DNA of 52,202 nucleotides from Sergeia podlipaevii (taxonomy: Eukaryota; Euglenozoa; Kinetoplastea; Trypanosomatida; Trypanosomatidae). Below are positions 29,235-39,212 of this stretch, in pieces. Every line of letters begins with the position of its first letter. Position 1 is the first letter of the stretch. Where the stretch lies: assembly GCA_030849805.1 (NCBI GenBank), contig JASANZ010002136.1, forward strand, positions 1 to 52,202, written 5' to 3'. A program made the translations under genes and the position numbers. Under the pieces are notes generated by a model. That model was given only the letters and a program-made list of their open reading frames with translations. It had not been told where the DNA came from and made no database searches.

Positions 29235-32090
29235 CTACGAAATGTGATTCAGACTCATAAGATGAAGGGGCTCAAAGGGCTTGCCGTCGCCAATGTAAAA
29301 CTTGTTCTGAAACTCGACCCAATGAAGTCGCAGTGTATGCAGAAAAGCAGATAACGCCTCCATGCCAATCAACACACAGAAGGTGGCACACAGCCACGCA
29401 GCCACGCCACAGCCAATGACAAAGCCAGTGGTGTCAACGTTAAGCATGTTCACCACTGCAAAGGTAAAGAACACCTCAGAGAGCTGTGCATGGGCCAACG
29501 ATAACGCCCATAGTCGCAAGTAGGAAGCGGTATTGGAGACACAGCTGAGCACATATTCAATGGTGTGAATTACATAATGAATAATCATCTCTGTCAGATC
29601 AAAGTTTTCGAATTCCTCATCCTCAGCCTCCTGCCGGGGATCACTAACGATAATATCGTCCGCACCAGAAAAAAAATCTCGTGCGCTGATGTCATCATTA
29701 CTGAGAAGCTCGTCGTTGTTGTCGGCTGGGGTGTCGACGACCACGGTCGAGGAAGCGCGACCAGCAGCCGCGGTGTGCCTGAAGTCCCGAGAAGAGTGCC
29801 CTGAATCAAAGATTGAGTGATCACTTTCGTTCCGACCATCAATATCAAAGAACGCACGTGATCGCTGCTCCTTCCATTTACAATACTTGCGGTACTCCAC
29901 AATGGGCATCCCACAGAGCATGATCGGCACCATCAGAAATGCAATAATAAGCAGTGCGATCTGCAACCCTGCCTGGCCTTTAAAGAGAGGCGGCTGCGGC
30001 ACCGTTCCGGGCTGTAGAAAGAAGTTGGTCATCACCTCGAGAAGGCTTGGCGCATCATGCGTGTTTTCCCACCGCGTACACCACTTTACGATAATAAGGA
30101 TTGACATGTAACCAAATGTGTTGAGCAAGAAGATAAACTCGGGAACAAAAAGAAGCCCTACTTTGAGCCAGTTGCGTGTGTAAATGTGGTTATTCAAAGA
30201 GAGCGCCAGTCCAGTAAACATCTGAACAACGCCTACAATCACTGCGCACTTCATCTTGATCGAGTTATAAAATTCAAGCTTGTTCTCTGTTTCTGCCCAT
30301 GCCACATCGATTCCAAACGGATAGACACGCGTCGGCACCACACTGGGCAGCCCATTCGGCTTGATCGGGTACACCAGCGTAGATTCAGGCGCCATGGTGG
30401 TGGTGATGACGATGGTACCGCTGCTGCTGCTGCTACTACTCTTGCTACCACTTAATGTACTGTCGCTCACGAGCGACTTCTCGGCATGCAAAGAAGGCCA
30501 TGTGTAGCCACTGGCAAACATGTTGACAGAAAACCCGAAGAAGTCATTGTAGAGCATACCCATGTAGATGGCAAACAGTGACATGAGCAACAGAATGTAC
30601 CGACCCCCGAAGATCATGCCGATGATTTCGTTCAGTTGGTGAGTCTGCCACTGCCTTTCCTTGTAGATAAAAAAGAGAGTCCCGATCAAGAGTAGCACGC
30701 CGTGCCCAATGTCTCCATACATGATACCAAATAGGTAGGGGAAAGTGACAATGGTGAATACACCAGGGTTGACTTCCTTGTATCGCGCGATACCGTAGCT
30801 ATCCACAATGCCCTGAAAGGCAGCTGTGAAGACGTTTGTGTCAAAAAAGGTGGGTGGGTGGCGTTGCGAGGAATGATGAGTCATGATTGACTGCACATCG
30901 CCACCTGACGTCGCCATCGCTTCATCTAGCGCACGACGAATAGACTCTTGGTGCTTGTGGGGAATCCATGCAGAGGCGGTGCAGGTAGAACCAGAGAAGG
31001 CGCACAAGTTCATGCCAGCTAGCACCGCCTTCTCCACCTTTAGAAATGCCTTATACATGCGGTGCTCACGATACCAGTTGAGCAGTAGTTCACGCTTGCG
31101 CTGACGGACGGCATTCATGGTAGCTTGAAGGTCTTGTGTATCGCCAGAACTGATAAAACCGCAGTTGGTGGGGCTACCAAAAGAATTTGGCTCCATGGCT
31201 GACCCCCTCCCAGTGGGACCCCCATTGCTCAGTAGTTCCTCGCCACGCGCCTGCACATCTGCGAGTGTGTGCACAGTAGCTCCCATCCCGGCCACCAACT
31301 TCTGCAGTCGCGCGATCATCGAAACGGACGAGCTGAATATTACAAACGTTGAAATTTGCCTCTGAGTAGCAACACCCACACTGGATCCTAGTCTGCTATC
31401 ATTTCCCGTGTCGTCCTTCGCACTGTACTCCAGTGCCCAGTCGTCCTCGTTGTTGATTTCCACAATTGCGTTGCCACGAGTCACGCGATAGCAGAGACGG
31501 AAGAGCGCCTCACATTTACTAGAGTCAATAATACCCAGTAACGTAGAAAGACGCCCGAGTGAACTAAGAGCACAGCCGCCGCTCTCAAAATCTGCAGAGC
31601 TGCTCCCACCTCCTCTTATGCTCATAATGTGCCTGAGTCGCTCATGAAGAAGCAACATCTCGTTCTTGGCCCGCATTTCATCGCGAAACCCACACAGTGA
31701 CGATACCATAGCTGCTAAATTAGATGCAGTGTTCTCAATTCGTTCATCGATGGTGTCGATCTGGCCTTGCAGCATGGCGGCCCGCATTTCCTCCACCGAG
31801 GCAGAGTAGTCAAAGTCTCTGATGTATTCATTGACGAGCGAGGCGTCCTTCTTGAGCTCCTCCTCAATGTAGCGAAGCTTGCGTTCCATATCCTCACACC
31901 GCCTAATCGCTGCGGTGAAGGGACGTGCAAACGCGGTGGCGCCTTCATTCATATCTATGAACTGTGCATTGCCAAGCATGCCTATCTCAAGCATTGTATC
32001 GTGAAGAACCTCACGTTGTACAATAAGATCAATACGTACCATGTCCTCGGAGCGCCACAGCCCGCTACACCCTTCCCTTTGCCATTGCAT
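29235..32090 (-). CDS. V-type H+-ATPase subunit a (V0 sector, 100-116 kDa)
   Basis: The start is taken at ATG 32088-32090, giving 951 residues. The frame is open to 32234, but that part encodes a Phe/Leu run from the pyrimidine tract and precedes the predicted splice acceptor at 32101-32100. The N-terminal half is the cytosolic stator domain (SEDMVRIDLIVQREVLHD and coiled-coil helices at about 60-110). The C-terminal half has about eight membrane helices, starting with NPGVFTIVTFPYLFGIMYGDIGHG. The proton-path arginine is at about 859 in TASYLRLWALSLAHAQLSE. It couples V1 ATP hydrolysis to proton movement into acidocalcisomes, lysosome and Golgi-type compartments. At 951 residues it is longer than yeast Vph1 (840), owing to a Ser/Thr-rich luminal insert (SGSKSSSSSSSGTIVITTT) and an acidic cytosolic insert before the last helices (DDISARDFFSGADD...EAEDEEFENFD). 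Confidence 0.95.
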   Translation of the reverse strand: MQWQREGCSGLWRSEDMVRIDLIVQREVLHDTMLEIGMLGNAQFIDMNEGATAFARPFTAAIRRCEDMERKLRYIEEELKKDASLVNEYIRDFDYSASVEEMRAAMLQGQIDTIDERIENTASNLAAMVSSLCGFRDEMRAKNEMLLLHERLRHIMSIRGGGSSSADFESGGCALSSLGRLSTLLGIIDSSKCEALFRLCYRVTRGNAIVEINNEDDWALEYSAKDDTGNDSRLGSSVGVATQRQISTFVIFSSSVSMIARLQKLVAGMGATVHTLADVQARGEELLSNGGPTGRGSAMEPNSFGSPTNCGFISSGDTQDLQATMNAVRQRKRELLLNWYREHRMYKAFLKVEKAVLAGMNLCAFSGSTCTASAWIPHKHQESIRRALDEAMATSGGDVQSIMTHHSSQRHPPTFFDTNVFTAAFQGIVDSYGIARYKEVNPGVFTIVTFPYLFGIMYGDIGHGVLLLIGTLFFIYKERQWQTHQLNEIIGMIFGGRYILLLMSLFAIYMGMLYNDFFGFSVNMFASGYTWPSLHAEKSLVSDSTLSGSKSSSSSSSGTIVITTTMAPESTLVYPIKPNGLPSVVPTRVYPFGIDVAWAETENKLEFYNSIKMKCAVIVGVVQMFTGLALSLNNHIYTRNWLKVGLLFVPEFIFLLNTFGYMSILIIVKWCTRWENTHDAPSLLEVMTNFFLQPGTVPQPPLFKGQAGLQIALLIIAFLMVPIMLCGMPIVEYRKYCKWKEQRSRAFFDIDGRNESDHSIFDSGHSSRDFRHTAAAGRASSTVVVDTPADNNDELLSNDDISARDFFSGADDIIVSDPRQEAEDEEFENFDLTEMIIHYVIHTIEYVLSCVSNTASYLRLWALSLAHAQLSEVFFTFAVVNMLNVDTTGFVIGCGVAAWLCATFCVLIGMEALSAFLHTLRLHWVEFQNKFYIGDGKPFEPLHLMSLNHIS

Positions 32091-32132
32091 GTTTAGTATC
32101 TCGTACAAGTAGAAAGCAAAAACAAAAAAAAC
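32091..32132 (-). promoter_or_regulatory. Predicted trans-splice acceptor for V-ATPase subunit a
   Basis: The transcript strand reads a long T-rich tract (32131 down to about 32110), then CTTGTACGAG with AG at 32101-32100, then nine bases to the ATG. It lies downstream of the in-frame upstream codons, which is the main reason for the shorter protein start. Confidence 0.5.
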
Positions 32133-32738
32133 TTCAAATGTATAAAGATGGAAAAAAAAATAAAGATGCACGCGCTGACTTTTCAGTATAGTGAACAACA
32201 ACGACAAAAAAAGACAAAATCCTTGTAGTTGCAACTAGAAAATAAAGAGGAGTACGTATATATGACAAAACCTTCCTTATTTTTTTTTCTTTTCTCTCTA
32301 GGATAGAGAAGTACCTTTTATACATGCGTAAACGATAAATGAAAAGTGGATGTGCGGAATTTTATGGTAGCCTGGCAACAACAACAACAAAGAAAAGAAT
32401 AAGTAAAAAAAAGAGGGAAGGAAGTGAAGCCAGGTCCCTCTCTCTCTCTTTTTGCTTTTGCTTTGGCAATATGCTGGAGATGTTAATTTAACACTTGCGA
32501 ATTCTTTGAAACTGTTTTGATAAAAATTAGAACGGCTCCTCGATACCACTAAGAGGACTTGACGCTACTTTATTTTTCTCGTACAAAAGAATAGAAACTC
32601 AACCCACACAATAAATGTACACATCTGCCAATGTATCTCTACCCATATACATACGTACTCACACGTATAATTTTATATATAGTGCTCTTCATAATATATA
32701 CCCAGAAGAACTTTCTTCTCGCTACATATAGACACCAA
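32133..32738. other. Non-coding spacer between PPME1 and V-ATPase genes
   Basis: About 600 bases with A-runs and a purine-rich tract near 32405-32450. Frames here are run-derived. No gene is supported. Confidence 0.6.
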
Positions 32739-33923
32739 TTACTGTTGCCGTGATGGCGGTACGGTAGCATTGTTAAGGTGCAGTGCAGTGCCAGGTTTCA
32801 CTGCGCATTTTAGTTTGTCCGTCAGTACTACTATGCGTTTCACAAAGCGGCGTAACTTACTGCCCAACACCACCGTTGCATCATCCATGATGTAGTGCCC
32901 GCAGCCACTGCCAACAATTTCAAACTGAAACTTCCCCTGCATCTGCGCCACCGTCAGGGCAGTATCGAGTCTCTCCGCATTCGCCAAACAAAGCATCTTT
33001 GAAAAAGGAAGAGATATAAACGCAGCATCCAGGCCGTCGAACCAGGTGTCCCACACAGCCTCCATCTTGTGAAGATTAGTGATCCACACGTAGTGATCCT
33101 CCCCATCCTTGCGCAGCAGTGACGGCACGGATACAGCAGCACCCTCATGGGAGTGCATCCCACCGTGTTGCAGAAACCACGTCTCTGCGTCCTTCACACT
33201 GGTGAAAGAGTCAGGGCGTTTCTTGAGGAAATCATTCATGTACTTCAGTGAGAGTTTGGCAGTTCCTTCAACTACATCGACCAGCACAACCCCACCAACA
33301 CGCTCCTGCGCTACTTTACTATCGTTGAGCCCTTGAACCACGACCGGGCCTCCCACTGAATGACCAAGAATAAAGAACGTACTGCGGGGATAAAGCGACT
33401 GCTTTGCAAACGCGAGCACATCCAGGAAATCCTGGACAAGCACATCAAGTGAAAGATTGCCCTCTCCCCCTGCATGAGTAGACTGTCCATGGCAACGCTG
33501 GTCGTATGTGATGACACACATATCAATATCCTCCGCCTGCGCGTCCGGCTGCGGCGCTGCGAAGGGAAAGTTACCCTGACCGGAGGCCGCTGCTGCATGC
33601 GGTGTCATCGGCATCATCGTCATTGGCATCTGCCGCGGAGGTCGAGTCTGCGGAATCTGAGCCCCTCCTCCAACGTTAGCTGTGCTACCACCTGCCGCTG
33701 CGCCACTATCGTGCCCAGGCCGCTGCTCTTGCAGATACTCCGCAAGTCTGTAGAAACTGGCGCCGCTCATACCAGCTCCGTGTACACAGAAAAGAACCGG
33801 CGGTGCACCGCAGCCAGCTACCTCCTCATCAGCACCGCCAAAGACAGCGAGATGAAAGTCCTCGCCCGCTGCGTTGGTGAACGTCACATCTCTTCGTTGA
33901 CCCAGCATGCCTTTATTTTTCAT
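32739..33923 (-). CDS. PPME1: Protein phosphatase methylesterase 1
   Basis: A 394-residue alpha/beta hydrolase, ATG at 33921-33923, TAA stop. Oxyanion-region VHGAGMSGASFYRLAEYL lies at 48-65, DQRCHGQS at 141-148, and the nucleophile elbow GHSVGG at 187-192 (Ser189). VVLVDVVEGTA at 212-222 contains the acid Asp216 and is a strong PME-1 marker. GSGCGHYIMDD carries the catalytic His343. The enzyme removes the methyl ester from the C-terminal leucine of PP2A catalytic subunit, opposing LCMT1 and stabilising inactive PP2A. Between residues about 66 and 130 sits a Gly/Met/Pro-rich low-complexity insertion (for example PRQMPMTMMPMTP) before the DQRCHGQS strand, longer than I would expect. No membrane segment is seen; a cytosolic or nuclear location is expected. 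Confidence 0.9.
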   Translation of the reverse strand: MKNKGMLGQRRDVTFTNAAGEDFHLAVFGGADEEVAGCGAPPVLFCVHGAGMSGASFYRLAEYLQEQRPGHDSGAAAGGSTANVGGGAQIPQTRPPRQMPMTMMPMTPHAAAASGQGNFPFAAPQPDAQAEDIDMCVITYDQRCHGQSTHAGGEGNLSLDVLVQDFLDVLAFAKQSLYPRSTFFILGHSVGGPVVVQGLNDSKVAQERVGGVVLVDVVEGTAKLSLKYMNDFLKKRPDSFTSVKDAETWFLQHGGMHSHEGAAVSVPSLLRKDGEDHYVWITNLHKMEAVWDTWFDGLDAAFISLPFSKMLCLANAERLDTALTVAQMQGKFQFEIVGSGCGHYIMDDATVVLGSKLRRFVKRIVVLTDKLKCAVKPGTALHLNNATVPPSRQQ

Positions 33924-34508
33924 ACTTTTTTTTTCCTTCTATTGTTTTGTAGTGCCAAGTAAATATAGTTGCTATGACAGTAGAACGATTCTTTCTTGTT
34001 CTGTCGTATATTTGAATATGCTTAAGTAAAAAGTATGGCAATGTGGAGGACAGAACAAAGATTGCTGCAATCTCGTCTTTTTTCTTATTCTCCTTCTTTT
34101 ACAGTTATGCTACAAGTGTATCCTATGTATTTTTTTTTTAAATACATATGCCAAAAAAAAAATATTAGAGAGACGACATGTTTTTAAAAAGTATGAAAAT
34201 ACGACAACTGCATAAGAAAAATGCGCGCATGCACAACATATCAGCTTGCTCCTTTATCGTATTGTAATACGATAAATGAACAGAGCACACGCATCACCAT
34301 CTTCTATAGCTAACCGGTAAATGAATATATATATATATATATAGTACTCACAAACTGCATTTCATCTGCACTGATTTGCACAGTTAATAACAATAAAAAA
34401 GGAACAACTGGAAGGTATCCCCCTCTCCGCCCCGTCCACCTAACAAAAACTTTCAACAAACAAAGCACACTCAAGAACATGCGCTCACACCTGTACTCTG
34501 CCAGAAGC
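33924..34508. other. Non-coding spacer
   Basis: Between the SPF27-like gene (3' side) and PPME1 (5' side). It contains a T-run into A at 34130-34142, an (AT)n tract at 34325-34343 and an ATCGTATT...AATACGAT inverted repeat near 34257-34274. No gene is seen. Confidence 0.6.
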
Positions 34509-35273
34509 TTATTCCAGAGAAAGTAGCAAGGACCTTTTATTTTGAGCGGCAGCAGAAGCACCTGGTGCGTCTCCGCCAATGCTAAGAATACGCTGGAGCG
34601 TACCCACTTTTTCACGGCTCTTGCTCACCAATGCGCCTAATTCTTGATAAGTTTGCTTAAACTCTTGCTGCTCGAGCAGGCGAAGTGCATTGATGTCTTC
34701 AATGAAGCGCCGCTTCGCTGCCAGCTCATATTGCATGAGCTGCAGCTGCGCCAAGTATGCATCACCCACTGCGGCCAAGTCCGCGTGGGCGAGAAAGAGC
34801 TCAGCATTCAACGCCTGTGAGAGAAGCGTCTCGTAATACACGGCGTCGTTTGCTCCAGAACTGTTTGAAAGAGTAACGGGCTCGTACTCCGCGTCATCCT
34901 GGCGCGCTCGCTTTCGGCCTCCTGAGCGCGCAAACGCCCCTGGAAGCGGAATGCTTGGGAAGACACAGAACTCCATCCCCGCTCCTGCTGCACTGCCCCA
35001 AGTTCCGCGTTGCTTGCCAGAGAGAGGAGAAAGAACTACTTCTTGTGACGTGCTGTTTTGCACTGCGAGCATCGCATCACGGAAGCTACGCCACTCAAGC
35101 GCAATTTGCGTCTGTGTTGCTAAGCTGTCCGCTTCTGCAGCATCAAGTTCAGGTTGAAAGGAGCGGTTAAGTTCAGCTGCGACAAGCGCGCGAGCGTTGG
35201 CTCTATGCCAGGAGGAGGTGCAACACTCATCTGCAAATTCGAGGCACGATGCAAGGGTTGGAGTTGAATTCAT
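34509..35273 (-). CDS. Possible SPF27/BCAS2-like subunit of the Prp19 spliceosome complex
   Basis: A 254-residue soluble protein, ATG at 35271-35273. It is largely helical with a C-terminal coiled coil (about 155-235: YLAQLQLMQYELAAKRRFIEDINALRLLEQQEFKQTYQEL, ending EKVGTLQRIL). The pattern of a helical N-terminus, a middle variable loop and a C-terminal coiled coil with 'L-x-x-I-E-D-I-N...Q...F...W/Y-x-x-L...S-x-x' order resembles BCAS2/SPF27, which is about 225 residues and binds the Prp19/CDC5 core. The similarity is short and coiled coils mislead, so the name is tentative. A basic SGGRKRARQDD segment near 118-126 could be a nuclear localisation signal. If correct it would act in cis/trans splicing. 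Otherwise it is a conserved coiled-coil protein of unknown role. Confidence 0.5.
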   Translation of the reverse strand: MNSTPTLASCLEFADECCTSSWHRANARALVAAELNRSFQPELDAAEADSLATQTQIALEWRSFRDAMLAVQNSTSQEVVLSPLSGKQRGTWGSAAGAGMEFCVFPSIPLPGAFARSGGRKRARQDDAEYEPVTLSNSSGANDAVYYETLLSQALNAELFLAHADLAAVGDAYLAQLQLMQYELAAKRRFIEDINALRLLEQQEFKQTYQELGALVSKSREKVGTLQRILSIGGDAPGASAAAQNKRSLLLSLE

Positions 35274-36717
35274 CGCTTTTCTAGTAAGTAGTAAGAAGTG
35301 TCAGACCAGAGCGTATAAAAAGAAAGGCAGAGAAAAAGAAAATAAGAAGAAAGTAAACCATAATTACTCAAAACAATGCCTGATAAACTCACAGCATTTT
35401 GTTGTTGTTGTTGTCAGAAAAAGTAATGATAGTAACAAAATAGGCAATACGGCCCACTTCATTTAGAGTACGACAAACAAGCGGAACAGAGAATGTATTG
35501 AATCTTAACTACTGCGGGATCATCATTGAAAGAGACTTTGCGGCTCCTGTAAGCAAGATCACAATTCGTCCGCTCCCTCATATTTCCTCAGGAACTCTTA
35601 TCAGACTCTAATAATAATAATAATAATAATAAGTCGTAACAGTAATACATTTTCTTCTGGGGTAGCATCCCTTGCAATGCGCAGGTATTTCTCCTCACGC
35701 CTGGTTTTAAGTTAAACCAAAGACCCTTATCGACATATGTCTTTGCAAGCGGGAGAGACAGTGCAAAAATTCTGTAATATATATCTGTAACCAAGCATGC
35801 TGATACGTGTGCGTTGAATCGACCACATGCACACAAATAAAAGCGCCACCAAGTACAAAGAAAAAAAAGGCATAGCTAAAAAAAAATGTGATATCCTTCG
35901 AAAAGCATCTCAGAGACGACAATGACAAAGCAAGGTTCTTCAGCACAGCCCAGACTTCCCAGCTTATCCTCCTCAATTTTTTTTTTTTTGCTTCCCCATC
36001 CCCATTTCAAGCTCGCCCCTCAAAAAGTATTTGCGGCTGCTTCCACAGGTGCGCACGCATTCATTGATATTTCTTCGTTATATGAAAGCCCAAGAACATC
36101 CACCTCTCTCTCTGTTTCCCTTTATCTTTCTCTCTCCATCCGTTTGCAGTTTTGACTAGCGAGGAGAGAAAAAGAGAGAGAGAGAGAGAGAGAAAAGGCA
36201 GTGCATTGCCATGCCGAACAAGGACACAATATGTACCCCGCATATACTTGAAGGAGCAATCATATAGATACAAAGGCAACCTGAGTAATTACAACTCTCC
36301 ATGCTGACCGTAATGGGTGAATCAGGATAAGAGAGACTGTAGAAAAAAAAAAATTGAAAAAAATTAAAGAATCCCAAGAGTCATAGAAGGTACGTACGGT
36401 TCATTTATGGTACGCACCAGTGTATATATGTAAAGCGATGCAATAAACAACAACAAAAAAAGAACAGCGCTTTTGAATAAATACTGACATCAAAGAAATA
36501 AATACGGTCAAGTTATAAAAAAAGGGGGATTAGTGAAAAAAAAAGTAGTACTTCAACAAATGCGCTGAACATGTAACTCCATCTCCCAGCCTACTTGCAC
36601 TTCCCACACCTTTTTCATTTCTTCCCTTCTTAAGTCGATATGTTTCCTCTTGTAAAAAAAAATAGTTACAGTCGGGCAATCAATAACATGTCAGCGAATA
36701 AAAAAATAAAATGAACC
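35274..36717. other. 1.4-kb non-coding spacer
   Basis: Between the cytidylyltransferase gene (3' side) and the SPF27-like gene (5' side). It holds a TAA repeat at 35609-35632, an (AG)n tract at 36173-36192 and scattered A-runs. The acceptor pattern CTTACTACTTACTAG lies seven bases before the ATG at 35273. No further gene is supported. Confidence 0.55.
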
Positions 36718-37875
36718 CTAGTTCACTTCTGAGACATTTCTGTACTGTTCTGGACGCCTTTCAATGCTCTCTTTATCCTTGGTCTTCTTCTCAGCCTGGC
36801 GGCGCAGGAACGCCACTCTGTTTTGCACCACACGTTCAATCACCGCGTCAGTGGTGAGGTCACATCCAGAATCTACCTCATGGTAAATACCCAGCTCCTT
36901 GGCCACTGCGTATGGATTGGACATGTTCGGGTCGACAACCTCGTCACACTGCTTGCCTCCAACAACAACACTGATGTTCAGACTGTCAATCACTTCCTTG
37001 GTGAGGGCGTAAGGCACGCCCATGACAACCTCATCCACATACCGGCACGAGAGCACACCCAGAACTCGCTCGTTAAGGTTCATGATGGGGTAGTTCTTGC
37101 CCTTGATCTCATTGATGGTTTTGTCCTCGTAGAGACCCACAATGACGTAAGTGCCCAGCTCCCTCGCCTTCTCCAGCACACGGATATGTCCAACATGGAA
37201 AAGATCGAAGGTCCCATCCACATACACAATCTTATCCGTCGGCTTTGGAACCTTGTTGTTGCTGAACTGCACAATTTTCCGAGAAGTGGTCAGATAGTGC
37301 ATCGATGTGTCCATCGCCTCAGGCACACGCACGTCGTCTACGGAGTTAAGCATGTGATTCTTGGTGCAGAGGAGCATGCGACCAACAAGATCTGTGGTCG
37401 AGATGCCATCCGTGCGCTTCACCACCTTGAGCCTACCAGCATCAATAATCTCCTGGTACGAGTTGCGACCATCAAGTCCAATTGAGATGTCATCTCCATG
37501 AATAACATAGTCCACCTCAAAGCGTTCAATGTCCTTGAGACGAGTGCAGTATGGCACGTTCTCCACAACATAGTTCACCCACTTGCATGCGCGCAGGGCG
37601 GCATAGCGTTCTTCCGCGTGCATGATCGGGGGGCCCTTGAACAGAACAATTTCTTCATCCGAGTGGCAGCCCATGAGGAGCTCATCACCAAGCTTGGCTG
37701 CCTGCCGAATGGCGTTGGCGTGGCCAAAATGCATCATATCAAAGCACCCATCCACCCACACACGCACAGTCCCTGGCTTTTTCTTAGGGATCTGCATAGA
37801 GCAGAAGAGGGGGTACTCGTCATTGGGTTCATCGGAGTTGAGCCAGACTTTGCCAGGAGGAACCTCAACGGGCAT
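36718..37875 (-). CDS. ECT: Ethanolamine-phosphate cytidylyltransferase
   Basis: The start is at ATG 37873-37875, giving 385 residues. The frame remains open to 38019, but family homology begins with this start and a predicted acceptor (CCTCCTCCACAG, AG at 37889-37888) lies 12 bases upstream. Two tandem nucleotidyltransferase domains are present. The first has DGCFDMMHFGHANAIRQA with HFGH and the RTDGISTTDLVGRML signature. The second has YVDGTFDLFHVGHIRVLEKA with HVGH. It converts phosphoethanolamine and CTP to CDP-ethanolamine, the committed step of the Kennedy pathway to phosphatidylethanolamine, which in trypanosomatids also supplies GPI anchors. The duplicated-domain layout distinguishes it from single-domain choline-phosphate enzymes. 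No membrane helix is seen. Confidence 0.95.
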   Translation of the reverse strand: MPVEVPPGKVWLNSDEPNDEYPLFCSMQIPKKKPGTVRVWVDGCFDMMHFGHANAIRQAAKLGDELLMGCHSDEEIVLFKGPPIMHAEERYAALRACKWVNYVVENVPYCTRLKDIERFEVDYVIHGDDISIGLDGRNSYQEIIDAGRLKVVKRTDGISTTDLVGRMLLCTKNHMLNSVDDVRVPEAMDTSMHYLTTSRKIVQFSNNKVPKPTDKIVYVDGTFDLFHVGHIRVLEKARELGTYVIVGLYEDKTINEIKGKNYPIMNLNERVLGVLSCRYVDEVVMGVPYALTKEVIDSLNISVVVGGKQCDEVVDPNMSNPYAVAKELGIYHEVDSGCDLTTDAVIERVVQNRVAFLRRQAEKKTKDKESIERRPEQYRNVSEVN

Positions 37876-38672
37876 CGTGGGTAGTGACTGTGGAGGAGGT
37901 GTGTGTAAAGGGTACCGCAAATGATGACGATAATGCAACTGAACTGCTTCAATGGAGAATTCCAATGATTGGTTGCAGCAAGAGAGCGGTCTGGCGACGT
38001 GATAGAGGTTTAAGCACACGTTGCGCTTTGATATTTCGCCGGTTACTGCAAATGCCGCTGAGGATAAATGCGCTGCCGCAGCTGCTGCTGTTGCACGCGC
38101 GGCGGACTGTATGGTTACTAGCTATCAAAAAAAAGAGGAATAAAAAACACCACGTGAATAGTTCTGTGCTATGTTTATATTTTGTTTCCTTCACTATCTT
38201 CTTTCGTTTTCCTTCTGTTGTACGGAAATATAGCGAAGAAAAAAAAGATAAAAAAAGATTTTGAAAAGCTGTAACCACACTAATCCTTGATGAACTACTG
38301 CCGATACACATGAGAAAAAAAAACACAGATAATTGTGATAAAGTGAACACGTTCAAACCAATGGAGTAAAAAAAAGGAATGTTGCTTTGGTGATTACAGC
38401 CTCAGAAATAAGGGACACATATCGGAAAACTGCTGAAACAAGCAGCTTTATATATATGGCTATTGCCCGTGGCGCACCTTCCCCTCCACACTGTGAGGGA
38501 CAAGATATGCACATACGCAGTTGATTATTGTGAAAAAAATTTTGATTTAAAAGTGAAAAAAATAAATAATCAGGAATACCGAAAACAGTTTTGCACGCGT
38601 CTGTGACATTGCGTAGAATGCTTTTGTCGCGTTCCAGAAACCAAAGCAACCGTCCAGCAAAAAGGGTATACT
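37876..38672. other. Non-coding spacer
   Basis: Between eL20 (3' side) and the cytidylyltransferase gene (5' side). The 5' part near 37876-38100 is relatively GC-rich with CTG-type triplets near 38070-38095. It probably belongs to the 5' leader or splice region. The rest is AT-rich. No gene is supported. Confidence 0.5.
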
Positions 38673-39212
38673 TTAAGCCACAATAGCGCGCTTGGTGTTC
38701 TTCTTGACCAGGATGGCACGCTCCTTGCGCGCGGCCTTGGTGCGGCGCTGAAGCATGGGGAAGGAGAGCTTGGCCTCGTGGTACTGAGCAATGTTCAGGC
38801 GCTTCACCTCGTGGTTGGGGATGCTCTTCACCGCGAGCACCTCGATGTTGTGGTAGCGAGCGCGGTGGCGGGAAGCGAGGTCGTGGTAGGCCTGACTGAC
38901 GGCGCCAGCCTTGGACACATCACGGAACTCCTTGAGCATGTGGGTGTAACCGCAGCGCTGGCTGTAGTACGCGATGTCGACGAGGTAGTTGCGCGCAGCA
39001 AGCTTGGAGTCCTTGACGGACTTGCAAGAGAGCACATCACCGTGTGTGGCCTTGACCTTGTTCTTGATGCGCATCATGCGCCAGAAGCGGCTCTTGGCGA
39101 CGACGAAGTTGGGGGCGAACACCTCAAACTTGTAGACGGTGGGCTCGGGGTTCTTCTCCGAGGGGGACTCGCGGCCGACGACCTGGTAGTGACGAAGGTG
39201 GGGCTTGACCAT
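38673..39212 (-). CDS. RPL18A: 60S ribosomal protein eL20 (L18a)
   Basis: A 179-residue basic protein from ATG 39210-39212, the size of human L18a (176). The frame extends to 39368 only as a hydrophobic reading of a T-rich tract. MVKPHLRHYQVVGRESPSEKNPEPTVY is the characteristic eL20 N-terminus, followed by FAPNFVVAKSRFWRMMR, RAGAVSQAYHD-type (KAGAVSQAYHDLASRHRARYHNIEV) and a basic C-terminus ending KNTKRAIVA. It is a structural protein of the large subunit near the 5S rRNA and the subunit interface. Third-position G/C bias is stronger than in neighbours, as in highly expressed genes. In transcript sense the ATG is immediately preceded by TTTTTTCCAAG. Confidence 0.97.
   Translation of the reverse strand: MVKPHLRHYQVVGRESPSEKNPEPTVYKFEVFAPNFVVAKSRFWRMMRIKNKVKATHGDVLSCKSVKDSKLAARNYLVDIAYYSQRCGYTHMLKEFRDVSKAGAVSQAYHDLASRHRARYHNIEVLAVKSIPNHEVKRLNIAQYHEAKLSFPMLQRRTKAARKERAILVKKNTKRAIVA

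Noticed and set aside
32091..32234. N-terminal extension of V-ATPase subunit a
   Set aside because: It encodes a Phe/Leu stretch from the pyrimidine tract and lies before the predicted splice acceptor; the family start is at 32090.
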